A stretch of DNA of 64,000 bases from an uncultured Draconibacterium sp. (GCF_963677155.1 NZ_OY781884.1:1996134-2060133), one strand, 5' to 3'. Shown: positions 51,969-61,387, numbered from the stretch's first letter. Notes: generated from the letters alone by a model not told the origin. Made by a program: numbers and translations.

Positions 51969-52784
51969 TTATTCAGAAAGGATTTTGTAAACATCGCGCG
52001 GTGAAAGGTTATTATTCTGCCCAATTGTGCGTAGAGTTTCGGTCGGTTTCGCTTCGATGTTGTTTTTTTCCAGAATTTGCATCAACTCATCGGTACTTTT
52101 ATTTAGTTCTTTCGAGAAATCTTCAATGGTTTTTCGTCCAACGCCCATTCCCTGGCCTTCATTTGCCGGTTGCTTTGTAATGATCTCGTATATTTCCAGT
52201 GGCGTTGAGCTATTTGCCCTGGCAATTTGTTGCAAACTTTGCGAATGAATATCCTTGTAGACGATTTTGTGACTGTCGAGTTTTCGGGTTACTTCATCAA
52301 CCGACTCCATATTCAACTGGTGAGCCAGTTCGGTAAGCGTTAATAACTCGGCATGTGGCACGGGTGCCCGCTTTTCGGTTTTCTCCCACGAATTGGTGGC
52401 AGTTTCGCCTAAATCCATAACCGTTCGAAAAGGCGGAATTGAAAAAACAGTGCCCAAAAAGAATACCAGCACCGCTACAATGGAAAAAATAAGTTCCCTT
52501 TTTTTGTTGAACCCTTTTTTGGTTTTCGATTTAAGATAGGAAACAAAAGTTTTCCAGTTTACCGAAAATAGGTGGAAAATGGAAAGCACAATAAACGCCA
52601 GCGAGAACAGGGTATGAATGGCCTGCCAACCCTCTTTTGACAAACCTGCCAACTCCCAGTTCACCCAATGGGCGTAGCGTCCCGGGGGAGCTACATACAA
52701 AATTACACCCGAAATCAGGATTACTAAAATTGCCCAACTTAATCCAAAACTTATAAAAGCGCGCCAGCTAAACTTCGATTTCAT
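51969..52784 (-). CDS. DUF4405-type membrane protein
   Basis: 271 residues. Three membrane helices (~13-30, ~56-75, ~98-116) with His residues placed as in heme-binding DUF4405/cytochrome b-like proteins (HTLFSLAFIVLSIFHLFSVNW). The soluble C-terminal half (~125-271) contains three similar segments (for example LTELAHQLNMESVDEVTRKL and TIEDFSKELNKSTDELMQIL, and TLRTIGQNNNLSPRDVYKIL) ending in a short helix. First gene of the sigma operon, with the copy-2 promoter 36 bp upstream. May report redox or metal state to the sigma system (inference). Confidence 0.75.
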   Translation of the reverse strand: MKSKFSWRAFISFGLSWAILVILISGVILYVAPPGRYAHWVNWELAGLSKEGWQAIHTLFSLAFIVLSIFHLFSVNWKTFVSYLKSKTKKGFNKKRELIFSIVAVLVFFLGTVFSIPPFRTVMDLGETATNSWEKTEKRAPVPHAELLTLTELAHQLNMESVDEVTRKLDSHKIVYKDIHSQSLQQIARANSSTPLEIYEIITKQPANEGQGMGVGRKTIEDFSKELNKSTDELMQILEKNNIEAKPTETLRTIGQNNNLSPRDVYKILSE

Positions 52785-52819
52785 CTATACAAATTTTATG
52801 CTTTTGTTGAATTTTTAAA

Positions 52820-52848
52820 GTATGACACAAAAGCTTTGAAAAACTTGC
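52820..52848 (-). promoter_or_regulatory. ECF-type promoter, copy 2 (DUF4405-sigma operon)
   Basis: Minus strand: GCAAGTTTTT (52848-52839), 12-nt spacer, GTCATAC (52826-52820), the same as copy 1. Positioned 36 bp before the DUF4405 start, so the sigma factor can activate its own operon. Confidence 0.68.
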
Positions 52849-53095
52849 GCGGGGATTTCAATTTCGTTGTTAGCGCTTGACGGTTTATATGATCAGAAAC
52901 TAGGATAATCACCGAAAAATAGATTTTCCTACAAAAATATCCCCATCACTACCATTTTATAAAGCTCTCCGTTGATAACCAACAAAAAATAAGCAATAAC
53001 ACCTTTCCCCGGGTGATAACTACTTATTTTGAGGCGAGATCGATGTTAGCAGGATTAAGGGAAAACTTTTGATGGCTGCAGAAGTCGGTTTTACT
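52849..53095. other. Intergenic region without recognisable feature
   Basis: About 250 bp, AT-rich, between the sigma module and the repeat at 53096. No gene, hairpin or promoter that I can support. Confidence 0.4.
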
Positions 53096-53183
53096 TATTA
53101 ATTGTTTACATTTATTGCACAAAATACTTTAAACCATTGAATATACGCCCTGAAATAACAGTTGAAAAGCAAAAACATATAGG
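53096..53183. repeat. 88-bp dispersed repeat, copy 1
   Basis: Aligns with 61182-61271 with about 80-85% identity over the full length, including identical blocks AATTGTTTACATTTA, TTGAATA and CTGAAATAACA. Both copies precede an attC-like GTTA(T) motif and a low-GC cargo region. No protein match is obvious. Confidence 0.65.
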
Positions 53184-53207
53184 GACATAAATTTCTTATC
53201 TAATGTT

Positions 53208-53375
53208 ATGCACAACGAATTGCAACTTATTATGAAAACTGCAATGGCAAAATTTACCGATAAAACATGTTTACTAATTCAAGGCATAAAAGGAAAATAT
53301 GACAACCAAGGCAACCTAATTAACAATGAAACTAAAAACCAATTAGATATTTTTATTGATGCTTTAATGAAATGA
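53208..53375 (+). CDS. Small hypothetical frame (possible cassette gene)
   Basis: 55 codons from an ATG inside the GTTATGC motif; a second ATG at 53232 is likelier as a start. It reads GIKGKYDNQGNLINNET and ends QLDIFIDALMK. Low GC, no recognised family, no RBS. Bounded by GTTATGC (53205) and by an attC-like half site (GTTAGCC, 53409), which suits a small cassette. Confidence 0.35.
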   Translation: MHNELQLIMKTAMAKFTDKTCLLIQGIKGKYDNQGNLINNETKNQLDIFIDALMK

Positions 53376-53390
53376 ATAAAAACACCAAAC

Positions 53391-53415
53391 CGCTTTTGTA
53401 CAAGTGAACGTTAGC
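53391..53415 (+). repeat. attC-like right half site
   Basis: TTGTACAAG, a 5-nt spacer TGAAC, then GTTAGCC (R'-like, 53409-53415). Same L'/R' spacing as the full elements at 30.3 and 31.5 kb and as the half site at 61347. A matching left half is not visible. Confidence 0.4.
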
Positions 53416-53472
53416 CAACATAATGATCCACACCGTGCAACAATTGAAAAAAGAGTCCAAAAATTATTGATT

Positions 53473-55197
53473 ATGAGTATTAACCACACCTTTAAAAATA
53501 AAACAAAGAAGGACCATTTCTCAAAATCAATATTTTGGATATTAGCCTTTAGTTTATTGTATCTATTCAACCTCAGTGCATACTCGGCTAATCCTACAGC
53601 CTGGAAAAGTACTCCCACTTCAAGTAGTATCACTTTATTACCAGGCAATTCTCAAACTTTTATAACAGGAGCGTCAGACTCTGATGGAGATCTATCTGGC
53701 TGCGAATGGTACCTGAACGGCAGTAATGTAGCAGTACACAGTATGTCGGGAAATAGCGACACCGACGGCTGGAGCAAAACATTCAGCTCTCCAGAAACAT
53801 TTATTGTTGAATGCGTTGTTTATGATTCGAACTGGAATTATAGCAGTGCTGCTAAATGGACAGTCACTGTTGGGAATTCTGAAACTAATACTATCCACGA
53901 GTTTTTCGATGATTTTTACTATTCAAAATACAACGATAATGAGCTAATTAATTTTGGATGGAACATTGTTGACGGGGTAAGCGGCCCCCCGGCGAATGCC
54001 AATTATAAGAAAGAAAACATCACATTTGAGACAGATCCCAACTCAGAAAATAATAAATTTATTTTACTCAAAACAAAAACTTCAAACAGCTTTGGAAGCA
54101 TGGAGTTAGCTAGAATCGAATCAAAAAAAATCTTTCTTGAAGGAACATATGCCGCAAAAGTATATTTCGATAATACCCCTGCCACCTATAATGACGGATA
54201 CATTGAAACATTTTATTGTATAAATACACTTCGCTACCCAAATGACCCAGATTATTCCGAATGTGATTTTGAATATTTACCTTATGACATATGGGGAGGT
54301 GGCGATTATAGAAAAAAGATGTATTTAACCACGTGGGAAACATTTCGGGAAGAACCGTGGGACCCCAATAATGCATCTACACCCATTATATCCGATTTCT
54401 CGGGTTGGCACACATTATTATTTCAGGCAACAAATGGGCAAACTGTACAATATTTTATCGACGGGGTGTTGCAGAGTGAACATACTCTTTCAAACAAGAA
54501 TGATAGCGTTTATCCTGAAACATTGATGCAGATCGCATTTGCAAACTGGATTTCGCCCAGAGAGAATAACACAGGATTAGGGGCGTCTACATCTGTAAGA
54601 ACATGTACAATGAAAGTAGACTGGGTTTATCATTCTAAAGATACAGAACTGAATACTGCTCAAGTTGAATCCCTGGTTAACGATTTCAGGAGTAATTCTA
54701 TTAAAAGAAGAAATACAATGGAGCTCAGATATGATGTCTCAACGAACGCAAACCCGGCTAACGGTGGTACTTTGAGCGGAGCAGGACAATATATTTCAGG
54801 GAGCACTGCAAATTTGATGGCAACTGCATCAACCGGTTACAAATTTGTTAACTGGACAGAAAACGGAACACAAGTCTCGACAGATGCAAATTACAGTTTT
54901 ACAGTAACTACCAGTAAAACGCTGGTGGCAAATTTCGATAATGCGGTTGGAGTATCTGATGCTAGTGAAGATATAGATATTAACATATACCCAAATCCGG
55001 CAAATGGAAAAGTTGTTGTTGAAGGGAAAAATATTAAAACTATTGAGGTCTTTAATGTTTATGGAAAAATTATCAAGGAAATAAAAGTTAGTTCAGACAA
55101 AACACTTATTTATTCTAACAAATTAGCAAAAGGAATATATATTTTAAAACTAACAACAGATGATAAAATCCTGACAACTAAAATATTGCTCAACTAA
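53473..55197 (+). CDS. T9SS-secreted GH16-like enzyme with InlB-type repeat
   Basis: 574 residues from ATG 53473; upstream frame has no conservation. Signal peptide, Ig-like domain (~45-135), then a jelly-roll domain (~140-405) with ExDxE-like ECDFE (numbered 286-290 from the ATG-less upstream frame start), WETFREEPWDP, FSGWHTLLFQATNGQTVQYF and IDGVLQSEH, as in GH16 glucanases and related enzymes. A divergent InlB B-repeat (~425-485) and a T9SS sorting domain (~490-574; IYPNPANGKVVVEG) follow. Substrate unknown. Low GC and next to attC-like half sites, so probably acquired. Confidence 0.78.
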   Translation: MSINHTFKNKTKKDHFSKSIFWILAFSLLYLFNLSAYSANPTAWKSTPTSSSITLLPGNSQTFITGASDSDGDLSGCEWYLNGSNVAVHSMSGNSDTDGWSKTFSSPETFIVECVVYDSNWNYSSAAKWTVTVGNSETNTIHEFFDDFYYSKYNDNELINFGWNIVDGVSGPPANANYKKENITFETDPNSENNKFILLKTKTSNSFGSMELARIESKKIFLEGTYAAKVYFDNTPATYNDGYIETFYCINTLRYPNDPDYSECDFEYLPYDIWGGGDYRKKMYLTTWETFREEPWDPNNASTPIISDFSGWHTLLFQATNGQTVQYFIDGVLQSEHTLSNKNDSVYPETLMQIAFANWISPRENNTGLGASTSVRTCTMKVDWVYHSKDTELNTAQVESLVNDFRSNSIKRRNTMELRYDVSTNANPANGGTLSGAGQYISGSTANLMATASTGYKFVNWTENGTQVSTDANYSFTVTTSKTLVANFDNAVGVSDASEDIDINIYPNPANGKVVVEGKNIKTIEVFNVYGKIIKEIKVSSDKTLIYSNKLAKGIYILKLTTDDKILTTKILLN

Positions 55198-55284
55198 AAA
55201 TATATCACACTCCTCCACCAGTGCGATTTTGTAAATCGTTTGTCAAACTGTAAATATTAAGACAGCGTTTTTATCAGAACAGTA

Positions 55285-55309
55285 ATAGCCTTACTTTGAG
55301 CGAGGCTAT
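55285..55309 (-). terminator. Weak hairpin between convergent genes
   Basis: ATAGCCT (55285-55291) pairs with AGGCTAT (55303-55309), 11-nt loop, with no clear T-run. It could slow transcription from either side. Low confidence. Confidence 0.3.
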
Positions 55310-55327
55310 CACTATTTTCCGTTCCAG

Positions 55328-58300
55328 CTACGCCTCTTTTGCCGGTGACTTTTTACGTTCGATCCAATAATAAGCAATTGGCAAAACCATTAGTGTTAAA
55401 AATGTAGAGGTTACCAAACCACCAATTACCACGGTTGCCAGCGGACGTTGCACTTCGGAACCGGGGCCGGTATTAAATGCCATTGGAATAAACCCCAAAC
55501 TCGCTACCAGGGCCGTCATTAATACCGGCCGCAAACGATCTACCGATCCTTCAATAACCAGCTTTTTCAGATCGCCCTTTTTCTCTTTCCGCAGCATATT
55601 TATATGATCGACAAGTACAATGCCGTTTAACACCGCGACTCCGAACAAAGCTACAAATCCAATACTTGCGGTTACCGATAAATACATACCTCGTACCCAC
55701 AACAGAAACACTCCTCCTGACAAGGCAAATGGCAGGTTCAGTAAGATCAGTATTGCGTATCGCATTTTTCCGAAGTTCAGGTACATTAACCCGATAATGA
55801 TAAAAATGGAAAGCGGCACTACCAGCATTAAATGACGCATGGCACGGCGCTGATTTTCGAAGGTTCCGCCGTAATCAATAAAATAGCCTGATGGGATACT
55901 GGCACTTTTATTTATCTGCTCCTGCAGTTGCGAAACGTAGGTTCCCAGGTCGATGTCTTTAATGTTGATACCAACGATTAGACGCCTCCAGCCATTTTCG
56001 CGCTGAATCTCGCGCGGGCCTTCCTGCAATTCAATATTTGCCACACGCTTTAAGGGAATATAACCACCACCCGGCAGATGCACCGGAGCCTCTGCAATTT
56101 TAGGTAATTGGTCACGTATATTTTCGGGATAGCGCACTACGATACCGAAATGTCGTTGCCCTTCGTACAACTGTCCGGCTTCCTGTCCGCCAATACCAGC
56201 CTCCACTACTTTCTGCACATCATCTACATTCAAACCAAACGACGCCACCGCTTCCCGATCAATATTTACGGTTAAGTAGGGCTGTCCGGCCGACTGCTCA
56301 ACATAGTAATTATCGGTACCCGGCAAACCAGAAAGCAATGCGGAAATATTCTCTCCAATTTGGTCGAGAACATCCAAATCTTCGCCGTAAATTTTAACTG
56401 CCAGGTCGGATTTCACACCACTGGTTAATTCATCAACGCGCATGGCAATTGGCTGGGTGAAGTTATACGCCAAACCGGGTTCAGTTTGCAAATAAGGCTC
56501 TATCCTGCTTATGATGTCTTCTTTTGTTACGCCTTTCGACCACTCTTCAATGGGTTTAAGTACCACCCATACATCGGTTTGGTGTACTCCCATCCAGTCG
56601 TTGGCCAAATCCGACCGACCCGTTTTTGGAACAACCGTTTCCACTTCAGGGATATTTTCCATGATCTTTCCGGCCAGCCAGTTAGCATTTTCCATCGATT
56701 CTTCCAATGTTACCGATGGCATCCGTACCTGCTCGATCAGAATAGAACCTTCATCAAGCTCGGGTAAGAATTCCGTTCCCAAACGTGTCATTAAAAATAT
56801 AGAGGCCACAAAAATTGCCAGGGCTGAAGATCCCACAAACCAAACTTTGTTCATGTTCTTTTCCAGTCCCTTTTGGTAACGTGGCCGCATCCATTCAATC
56901 AGATAATTTCGGCGTACTTTTACCTTTTTGCGAAATACAATGGCCGACATAGCCGGAACAAAAATAAGTGCCAGCAATAACGATCCAAACACCGCAGCAG
57001 CAACGGTTATCGCCATCGGACGGAACAGAATTCCTTCCATTCCCTTGAAGGTCATAATCGGTACATAAACCATTAAAATAATAAGTACCCCGAAAAAGAT
57101 CGGGCGCACGACATGATTAGCGGCTTTACGAATAATCTCATCTTTCGACTCTTTCTTGTTCTTTTGCAAATCGTGAACAATGTTTTCCACCATTACCACC
57201 GAACCGTCTACCACCATTCCAAAGTCGATGGCTCCCAAACTCATCAGGTTGGCGGCCAGCCCAAACTCGCGCATTCCTATAAAAGCAAACAACATCGAGA
57301 ACGGGATTACCATGGCTACAATCAGTGCACCTGAAATTTCACCAAGCAACAACAATAGAACCACGATTACCAAAAATCCACCTTCCAAAAGGTTGGTAGA
57401 AATAGTGGAAGTTGTTCGTTCTATCAGGTCCGACTGATCGTAAAATCTTTCAACACTTACACCTTCCGGCAAACTCTGGTTTATTTCTTCAATTTTATCT
57501 TCGATCTCAGAGATAACTTCGCGGCCATTTCCGCCACGCAACATCATAACAATTCCGGTAATTACCTCGCCTTTCCCGTCTTTGGTAACACCACCCTGCC
57601 TGATCTGCTTTCCTTCAACAACGTTTGCAATATCCCTGATAAAAATGGGCTTATTATCGATGTTTTTTACGATGATATTTCGCACATCATCCATACTGGT
57701 GATCTGCCCGACTCCACGAATAATGTACTGCTCGCCATTGTGCTGGATATAATTTCCTCCCGACACACTGTTGTTCTGTGCAATGGCATCCATAACATCA
57801 GAAATGCCAATGCTATAGGTGCGCAACAAACCCGGCTGAATGATAACATTATACTGTTTTACAAATCCGCCAAACGAATTAATCTCCGTTACTCCTCGTA
57901 CAATTTTTAGTTGCGGGGCAATCAACCAATCCTGAATTTCGCGCAATTCCGAGAGTGAGTAATTTTCACCTTTCACCACGTACTGATAAATTTCGCCAAG
58001 GGCTGTTGATATTGGCCCCAGCGAAGGGCTTGACACTCCCGGCGGCAATTCATCAACAATGGATTGCAGCCGCTGGCTAACTATCTGCCGGGCGAAATAA
58101 ATATCTGTTCCCTCATCAAATTCAACGGTAACCGCCGAAAGTCCGAATTGCGAAATCGACCGAACTTCAGCCACATCGGGTAAACCGTTCATGGCCGTTT
58201 CTATCGGATAACTTACCAGCTTCTCCACATCAAAGGGAGAATAGCGGCCGGCTTTTGTAATTACCAAAACCTGCACCGGCGTTACATCCGGTTGTGAGTT

Positions 58301-58408
58301 AATGGGAAGGTTTATCAACGAAAAATAGCCGGCAATTGCCATTAGCACCACCAATGATAAGGCTACGTATTTTTGACGAACACTAAATGAAATTATATTT
58401 TGAAGCAT
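55328..58408 (-). CDS. czcA: CzcA-type heavy-metal RND efflux permease
   Basis: 1026 residues with 12 membrane helices and two large periplasmic loops. HME-type signature DFGMVVDGSVVMVEN (395-409), with the D and second D spacing of divalent-cation (Co/Zn/Cd/Ni) pumps rather than the DAAIVMIEN-type of Cu/Ag CusA. Also ADVRSISQFG-like start region, NWLAGKIM and RENGWRRLIVGINIK. Last gene of a czcCBA operon: adaptor gene ends 21 bp upstream. Confidence 0.93.
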   Translation of the reverse strand: MLQNIISFSVRQKYVALSLVVLMAIAGYFSLINLPINSQPDVTPVQVLVITKAGRYSPFDVEKLVSYPIETAMNGLPDVAEVRSISQFGLSAVTVEFDEGTDIYFARQIVSQRLQSIVDELPPGVSSPSLGPISTALGEIYQYVVKGENYSLSELREIQDWLIAPQLKIVRGVTEINSFGGFVKQYNVIIQPGLLRTYSIGISDVMDAIAQNNSVSGGNYIQHNGEQYIIRGVGQITSMDDVRNIIVKNIDNKPIFIRDIANVVEGKQIRQGGVTKDGKGEVITGIVMMLRGGNGREVISEIEDKIEEINQSLPEGVSVERFYDQSDLIERTTSTISTNLLEGGFLVIVVLLLLLGEISGALIVAMVIPFSMLFAFIGMREFGLAANLMSLGAIDFGMVVDGSVVMVENIVHDLQKNKKESKDEIIRKAANHVVRPIFFGVLIILMVYVPIMTFKGMEGILFRPMAITVAAAVFGSLLLALIFVPAMSAIVFRKKVKVRRNYLIEWMRPRYQKGLEKNMNKVWFVGSSALAIFVASIFLMTRLGTEFLPELDEGSILIEQVRMPSVTLEESMENANWLAGKIMENIPEVETVVPKTGRSDLANDWMGVHQTDVWVVLKPIEEWSKGVTKEDIISRIEPYLQTEPGLAYNFTQPIAMRVDELTSGVKSDLAVKIYGEDLDVLDQIGENISALLSGLPGTDNYYVEQSAGQPYLTVNIDREAVASFGLNVDDVQKVVEAGIGGQEAGQLYEGQRHFGIVVRYPENIRDQLPKIAEAPVHLPGGGYIPLKRVANIELQEGPREIQRENGWRRLIVGINIKDIDLGTYVSQLQEQINKSASIPSGYFIDYGGTFENQRRAMRHLMLVVPLSIFIIIGLMYLNFGKMRYAILILLNLPFALSGGVFLLWVRGMYLSVTASIGFVALFGVAVLNGIVLVDHINMLRKEKKGDLKKLVIEGSVDRLRPVLMTALVASLGFIPMAFNTGPGSEVQRPLATVVIGGLVTSTFLTLMVLPIAYYWIERKKSPAKEA

Positions 58409-58429
58409 CAGCCCAGGATTTTTAAAGTT

Positions 58430-59626
58430 TTATTCTTCAGAAATGATATCGAAACGAGACAGCGCTTTTAAGCTAAAAACTTTTGTAACAGCCACTTCTT
58501 CGCCGGCACTAAGTCCTGAGGCAACAAACACATAATCGCCTTTTATTTGATCCACTTCAATTGGACGGCGCTCAAAGGTATTGCCATCTTTTTTCACAAA
58601 AACAATGGGCTGATCGCCATCGTAAGTAAGTGCCTGCAAATGAATAGCTACTGTTTCTTTTTGCGATCCGGAAGTAATTGCCAACCTCAGATTCTCGCCC
58701 GGTTTTGGCCAGCCATCTTCCGAAGGGATAATAATATTTACCACCACCGAGCGGCTGGTTTCATCCAATCCGGGATTAATGGAAGTTATCTTCCCTTTAA
58801 TCGTTATGTCTTCCTGCTCGCGTTTTGAAATATCAACAAAATTGCCGGGTTCTACCAACACAGCATCTCCGGGAGAAACATAACCGCGTATCAAAACCTG
58901 TCGGGTATCGAGCACGCGGGAAAGGTTTTCCAGCGCATTTACCGATTGCCCCAGCTCCACAAAATTCTTCTCAATTATTCCATTTATTGGCGCTACAATT
59001 TTTAGTGTCGGTTCAAAATTTCCTGAGTTTGAAAGTTGTGCAATCTCCGAATCGGGAACACCCACTGCCCGCAACTTGGCATAGGCCGATTTTAACGACG
59101 CCGACGCCCGCTGGTACTCTGCTGTTGCCTGCTCCAGTTCACTGGTAGAACTAATCCGTTCTTCAACCAATTGTTCCAAACGAGCCAGTCGGCTTCTCTG
59201 AAACGATTCCTGTGCATAAGCCTGCAAATATTCCGAAATCAGGTTCCCATATTCCAGACTTTGAATACGAAACAATTCCTGCCCTTTATTCACCCAACTG
59301 CCTTCGTAAACTTTTATGGCAGTTACCTGTCCGTTAATTGGCGTACTGATAATACTGGAATGCCCCGGCGAGGGAAAAACAACTCCAGGTGCCAAAATCT
59401 GATGATCGACAAATTCGCTTTTTATCACTTCCGTTTTTATCGAAAGTTCGTCGCGTTCTTTATCCGACAACTTGATCGTAACCACTTTCTCCTTGCCATC
59501 CTTTAACGATGGCGGAACATCAGTTTCTATCACTGCTTTTTCTTCTTTCGGCTCATTTCCTGAATTGCAGGCTGCAAATGAGAAAAGGATCATTACAATT
59601 CCGAGGTGAATAAATTTGGTCTTCAT
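58430..59626 (-). CDS. czcB: RND efflux periplasmic adaptor (CzcB-type)
   Basis: 398 residues; lipoprotein signal (FSFAAC20N). Membrane-fusion domains: barrel-sandwich (GHSSIISTPINGQVTAIKVYEGSWVNKGQEL, ~88-118), alpha-hairpin (~120-195), second half of the lipoyl-like domain (KIVAPINGIIEKNFVELGQSV), and beta-barrel (YVSPGDAVLVEPGNFVDI). The first exported stretch lacks the His-rich metal tail of some CzcB. Joins the pump and the outer-membrane channel. Confidence 0.92.
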   Translation of the reverse strand: MKTKFIHLGIVMILFSFAACNSGNEPKEEKAVIETDVPPSLKDGKEKVVTIKLSDKERDELSIKTEVIKSEFVDHQILAPGVVFPSPGHSSIISTPINGQVTAIKVYEGSWVNKGQELFRIQSLEYGNLISEYLQAYAQESFQRSRLARLEQLVEERISSTSELEQATAEYQRASASLKSAYAKLRAVGVPDSEIAQLSNSGNFEPTLKIVAPINGIIEKNFVELGQSVNALENLSRVLDTRQVLIRGYVSPGDAVLVEPGNFVDISKREQEDITIKGKITSINPGLDETSRSVVVNIIIPSEDGWPKPGENLRLAITSGSQKETVAIHLQALTYDGDQPIVFVKKDGNTFERRPIEVDQIKGDYVFVASGLSAGEEVAVTKVFSLKALSRFDIISEE

Positions 59627-59646
59627 ATCGTTTTACTTGTGTATTG

Positions 59647-60891
59647 CTAATAGATTAATTCCTGATTGAGGTACTGCTCGAGGGCAGCCAATTGCATATA
59701 ATAATCGCGCAGAGCAGTTAAATAACGCTGCTCGCTTTTTAAGTATATCTGTTGCGCATTCAACAATTCAAGGAGGTCAATTTCACCCAGTTGGTAGGCT
59801 CTTAACGACATGCTCTGCAGTTTCGATGAACGCTCCTGCATCGAATCATGATAACGATTCACAATCGACCGGCTCACCGAATAATTGTGCCAGGCATATT
59901 CAATTTCCTTTTTCATGTTTAACTGAATTTCCTTTTGGCTCCAAAGCAGCTCCTCTTTTCGGGCGGTAGCCATTTGTATTTTTCCTTTCTGATCGAACGG
60001 ATACCAAATTGGAATGCTTAAACCAACTTCGAATCCGTTAAAATCGTATCCGGTTCCATAATCCTGTTTGTATAAACTAAATCGAACATCGGGCAATATG
60101 TTACTTTTTGCTTCTTTCAAAAAATAATGAGAGGCATTCAACATATTCATCGAAGCACGGTAAGCGGGCTGCTCTTCCTGAACGGCAAGCGCCTGAATTT
60201 GCGAAATATCAATGTCGGTTGCATACAAGGTGTCGGCAAACTGAATACTGTATTTCTGCTGTTCGATGGGCAATCCCATAACATTAAAAAGTCCGTAACG
60301 TGCCTGGTGTAAAATCCACTCACTTTGGTCGAGATCATTTCGGCCCTCATCCAACTGAATTTCGGCATTGGCCAAATCAATGCCGTTTCCTAATCCCGTT
60401 TCAAACTTGGTATAAACCGCATTGTATAAATCTTGTGCGAGTTTTAACTGATTCTCTCGCGAGCGCTGCAAATATAAGGCATACACCACTTCAATGTATT
60501 TACCTTTTACCTGCGAACTGATCTCTTTCTCTTTAGCCTCAATAACATTTTGTTGCGCTTCAGCCTCCTGTTTTAAAGCCTTTACCCGATAAACCGACGT
60601 TAACGGGAAATCCACCTCCTGTGTTATAGCAAAACGTTTTTCGGCAAAAGGAGCAGTTGGATCATCGCTGATACCTTCCTTAAAATAACTGATTTCGGGA
60701 GCCGAGATGCCAGTGTTGGTTCGCCACTCGTTTTCTTTTTGAACCAAACGTGAGCGCATTTGGTTGAGCCCGGCATTGTTAGAAATAGCTTGTTCTACGG
60801 CCTGCTGAATGGTTAACAACTCGTCTTGTCCGTAAACGTTGCCAGCCACAAATAACAGAAAAACCAAACTGAATTTTGTTAGTCTTAACAT
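59647..60891 (-). CDS. czcC: TolC-family outer-membrane channel (CzcC-type)
   Basis: 414 residues. Signal peptide then the OEP fold in two repeats: helical hairpins with ISNNAGLNQMRSRLVQKENEW and GIDLANAEIQLDEGRNDLDQSEW, and IPIWYPFDQKGKIQMA. First gene of the operon, 20 bp before czcB. The whole operon exports a divalent metal, most likely Zn, Co or Cd. Confidence 0.9.
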   Translation of the reverse strand: MLRLTKFSLVFLLFVAGNVYGQDELLTIQQAVEQAISNNAGLNQMRSRLVQKENEWRTNTGISAPEISYFKEGISDDPTAPFAEKRFAITQEVDFPLTSVYRVKALKQEAEAQQNVIEAKEKEISSQVKGKYIEVVYALYLQRSRENQLKLAQDLYNAVYTKFETGLGNGIDLANAEIQLDEGRNDLDQSEWILHQARYGLFNVMGLPIEQQKYSIQFADTLYATDIDISQIQALAVQEEQPAYRASMNMLNASHYFLKEAKSNILPDVRFSLYKQDYGTGYDFNGFEVGLSIPIWYPFDQKGKIQMATARKEELLWSQKEIQLNMKKEIEYAWHNYSVSRSIVNRYHDSMQERSSKLQSMSLRAYQLGEIDLLELLNAQQIYLKSEQRYLTALRDYYMQLAALEQYLNQELIY

Positions 60892-61181
60892 GGTTTTAAG
60901 AATTTACAATCAAGTTATGTATGCCTAATTTACAAACAGTTACTCGTTTTGTTTGTACGAAAAGATGAAAAAATATTTATGACACATAGTAAATAACTAT
61001 AGCCGCCATTATAAACATTTGACACATCCAATCGGGAAAACTTTCGTTTCAGATTAAAAAATTTCTTCCGAAATGGTTGTTCTGCAAATAAACGAATGGT
61101 GTCTTCTTTTCAGAAAGATTACATCGCGGACTGGCAGCTGGCGGTGGTGGCAAGTATTTTTATCATGAGGCTGTGGGGTTG
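60892..61181. other. Intergenic region upstream of czc operon and MBL gene
   Basis: About 290 bp that should carry the promoter of czcCBA. I see a TATGACACATAG sequence but not the -35 block of the ECF promoter, and no full TAnnTTTG box. No gene. Confidence 0.4.
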
Positions 61182-61271
61182 CTTAATAATTGTTTACATT
61201 TAATGCACTAAAACTATAAACCGTTGAATACGCCACCCTGAAATAACAATTGACAAACGAAACATAATAGG
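61182..61271. repeat. 88-bp dispersed repeat, copy 2
   Basis: The second copy of the repeat at 53096-53183; shared blocks AATTGTTTACATTTA, TATAAACC, TTGAATA and CTGAAATAACA. As in copy 1, it is followed, here after ~75 bp, by an attC-like half site and a low-GC gene. Confidence 0.65.
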
Positions 61272-61346
61272 TATTGTTATCCCTCCGATTTGGGAATATA
61301 ACAACACCTTGAAAAATGATAAAAGGGAAATAACTCACCTGGCTAT

Positions 61347-61364
61347 GTTATACAACCGTTATGG
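61347..61364 (+). repeat. attC-like right half site before MBL gene
   Basis: GTTATA, 5-nt spacer CAACC, GTTATGG. The spacer and R' box are almost the same as those of elements 1 and 2 (CAACC GTTATGC and AAACC GTTATAG). Left half missing. Confidence 0.45.
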
Positions 61365-61387
61365 GCAAGATTAAGAAAGAAATAAGA

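Noticed and set aside
53208-53415. Complete attC site at 53.2 kb
   Set aside because: Only R'-type boxes are visible; no R'' partner was found, so it is listed as a half site.
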